Shown here one piece after another: positions 63,159 through 64,000 of a stretch of 64,000 bases of DNA; positions within the stretch are counted from its first letter, which is position 1, and every line of letters starts with the position of its first letter. The stretch spans positions 28,350-92,349 of the forward strand of contig CAZJYZ010000006.1 in assembly GCA_964550345.1 (NCBI GenBank), given 5' to 3'. Under the pieces are notes generated by a model that worked only from the letters and a program-made list of their open reading frames with translations, was not told the DNA's origin and did no database searches. Source of the DNA: JAAEUB01 sp964550345 (GTDB lineage: Bacteria; Pseudomonadota; Alphaproteobacteria; Rhodobacterales; Rhodobacteraceae). The translations under genes and the position numbers were made by a program.

Positions 63159-63445
63159 AGCGCGATGTCCTCAATCTGGTAGTGACGCGGCAGGCCAGCC
63201 GAAACCTTGCCCCATTCTGAGGATTTGACCCGTGCCTGATGGGCCTCAAAAGCAGCGCGCGTACTGAAAAGTTCGGACACTTGAAAATATCCTGCATTAA
63301 CAGGATCTTCCATGACCTCAAAACTCAGGCAGCCCGGTTCGTCCAAGGTAAGGCGGATATGTTCGGGCAAAGCCGACCGGACGGTCTGAAGTTTTTCAGG
63401 TGGTACTTCCAGATACCCTGTGAGGTGAACCCGGGCAATTGTCAT
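63155..63445 (-). CDS. ABM-fold monooxygenase-like protein
   Basis: A 96-residue ferredoxin-like protein of the antibiotic-biosynthesis monooxygenase superfamily (GCLSFEVMEDPVNAGYFQVS, FEAHQARVKS). It lies 4 bp in overlap with the DMT transporter, so the two are cotranscribed. No substrate can be named. Confidence 0.85.
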   Translation of the reverse strand: MTIARVHLTGYLEVPPEKLQTVRSALPEHIRLTLDEPGCLSFEVMEDPVNAGYFQVSELFSTRAAFEAHQARVKSSEWGKVSAGLPRHYQIEDIAL

Positions 63446-63480
63446 TGGTTCATGGTGTGAAAAAGGTTGGGCAATGGATT

Positions 63481-63515
63481 TAAGGCCTCCGGCGGGGATA
63501 TTTGAGGATCAATGA
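63481..63515 (+). repeat. Roseobacter-type intergenic repeat, copy 4
   Basis: TAAGGCCTCCGGCGGGGATA then TTTGAGGATCAATG. It is the last typical host feature before the guaA remnant. Confidence 0.7.
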
Positions 63516-63597
63516 TAACCATTTCTTAAGCCTGAGGTGGGAAGATCGACCCGCGGTACAGGCGGGGACGCCGATGGCCGTGATCGATGATAAGGGC

Positions 63598-63625
63598 AGC
63601 ACCGGGCCTGTTTTTCAGGCCGGGC
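63598..63625 (-). terminator. Hairpin after the guaA end
   Basis: CGGGCCTG and CAGGCCGG pair around TTTTT, directly downstream of the guaA stop on the minus strand. It looks like the original guaA terminator left beside the displaced 3' end. Confidence 0.55.
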
Positions 63626-63626
63626 G

Positions 63627-63647
63627 TCACTCCCATTCAATAGTGCC
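63627..63647 (-). mobile_element. guaA 3'-end remnant, probable island attachment site
   Basis: On the minus strand GGCACTATTGAATGGGAGTG plus A encodes GTIEWE-stop, the exact C-terminal end of GMP synthase. Codons before it do not continue guaA (KPP is missing; the sequence becomes AT-rich). This is the expected displaced end (attL or attR) of an element integrated in the 3' end of guaA. The complete guaA should lie beyond the window. Confidence 0.75.
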
Positions 63648-63809
63648 AATCTTATAAGTTATTGATATTGAACAATAAAAAATAGACTATGTAAGATTTA
63701 TGCAACATTTAGTAGTTGCAAACTCTTTTCTGTTCCTATTGCAATCCAATAATAACAAGCGGTTAATCGTCTCTAACTTACATAGTCAGCAACCGTAAAG
63801 TAAAAAGTT
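63648..63809. other. AT-rich element edge with inverted repeats
   Basis: No gene. GACTATGTAAG (63685-63695) and CTTACATAGTC (63777-63787) are perfect 11-bp inverted repeats, with TGCAAC/GTTGCA (63701-63706, 63715-63720) inside. The composition is much lower in G+C than the host. The repeats may be integrase or excisionase arm sites. Confidence 0.5.
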
Positions 63810-64000
63810 TTAACTAAGTGAAACATCTTCAACTTCATCATCATTATCTGTGTGTGATTTATCTTTGCCCTTACGCATAAATGGTTCCATCAACACAGCA
63901 AGTCGTTCTTCTATTTCACCTGCATTCTCAGCAGTAAAATAGCGTTCTATTAGTTCTGCCATTTCTAAAATGTTTGCAGGGACACGTGCGTGGTTTTTCT
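63810..64000 (-). CDS. C-terminal part of an unknown accessory protein
   Basis: A partial frame, open to the window edge, ending with TAA at 63810-63812. It reads NHARVPANILEMAELIERYF, TAENAGEIEERLAVLMEPFM and an acidic tail (DNDDEVEDVSLS). It uses AT-rich codons unlike the genes to the left. It is the first gene of the putative island. I recognise no family. Confidence 0.6.
   Translation of the reverse strand, partial: KNHARVPANILEMAELIERYFTAENAGEIEERLAVLMEPFMRKGKDKSHTDNDDEVEDVSLS

Noticed and set aside
1..64000. tRNA, rRNA, CRISPR array or phage gene cluster
   Set aside because: By eye I found no tRNA T-loop context with matching acceptor stem, no regular repeat-spacer array and no run of phage-like genes; a covariance-model scan was not possible here.

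Overview
The window reads as chromosome from a Roseobacter-group alphaproteobacterium (Rhodobacterales). The signs are a sciP-ctrA pair, a cysteine-poor IscR heading a suf operon, lpxI in place of lpxH, a short intergenic repeat ending in a GGGGATATTTG or GGTATTTTTGCCAAGATGAA core that I know from this group, and many tiny conserved-looking membrane proteins. Two 10-N runs (25133-25142 and 62426-62435) mark scaffold joins, so this is a draft or metagenome-derived assembly. I saw no rRNA, tRNA or CRISPR.

Layout. 1-8.6 kb: the tail of a YicC-type gene, gmk, a gamma-class carbonic anhydrase, a trans-sulfuration enzyme, a secreted unknown, a peroxiredoxin, lipA, then a minus-strand cluster of cytochrome c', a diheme cytochrome and a membrane ClpP-like protein with a divergent LysR regulator. 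8.6-20 kb: an outer-membrane protein gene broken by a 23-bp tandem duplication, hpt, a RatA/Coq10-like gene, xerD with a coupled secreted 529-aa protein and a 45-aa protein, aroK-aroB, ssb, a lytic transglycosylase, two small oxygenase-type genes, a decapitated peptide-ABC ATPase, and an AraC regulator with a structured upstream region. 20-33.4 kb: miaA, then the envelope cluster pyrH-frr-uppS-cdsA-dxr-rseP-(43 aa)-bamA-skp-fabZ-lpxA-lpxI-lpxB, which links nucleotide supply, translation recycling, isoprenoid carrier, phospholipid, outer-membrane protein assembly and lipid A synthesis. 33.5-44.4 kb: mnmA, sciP, ctrA, ligA-recG, a 40-aa protein, an IscU-like scaffold, hisI, gluQ, trmFO and a membrane protein. 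44.5-51 kb: gyrA, ctaA, an M32 carboxypeptidase, a 74-aa protein and a hydrolase.

51-58.8 kb is an Fe-S operon: iscR, a class I-like cysteine desulfurase, sufB, a 50-aa membrane protein, sufC, sufD, two Yip1-like membrane proteins and sufS, mostly overlapping by a few bases. 58.8-63.4 kb carries a TetR regulator overlapping ppk2, metA (acetyl type by its specificity residue) behind an unknown P-loop ATPase, a DMT transporter broken by a scaffold join, and a small monooxygenase-fold protein.

The most notable point is the right edge. At 63627-63647 lies an isolated copy of the last codons of guaA (GTIEWE-stop, minus strand), followed on its left by a hairpin. To its right composition drops abruptly (63661-63720 has 14 G/C in 60, against 39 in 60 at 63541-63600). 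This is what the displaced end of guaA looks like after integration of an island or integrative element at guaA, so accessory DNA probably starts at about 63.65 kb and continues beyond the window. Other items of interest are the phase-variation-like duplication in the outer-membrane protein, the apparent deletion of a peptide-transport operon, a perfect 9-2-9 operator over a promoter, a nested inverted-repeat region upstream of the AraC gene, and five uncatalogued small proteins.
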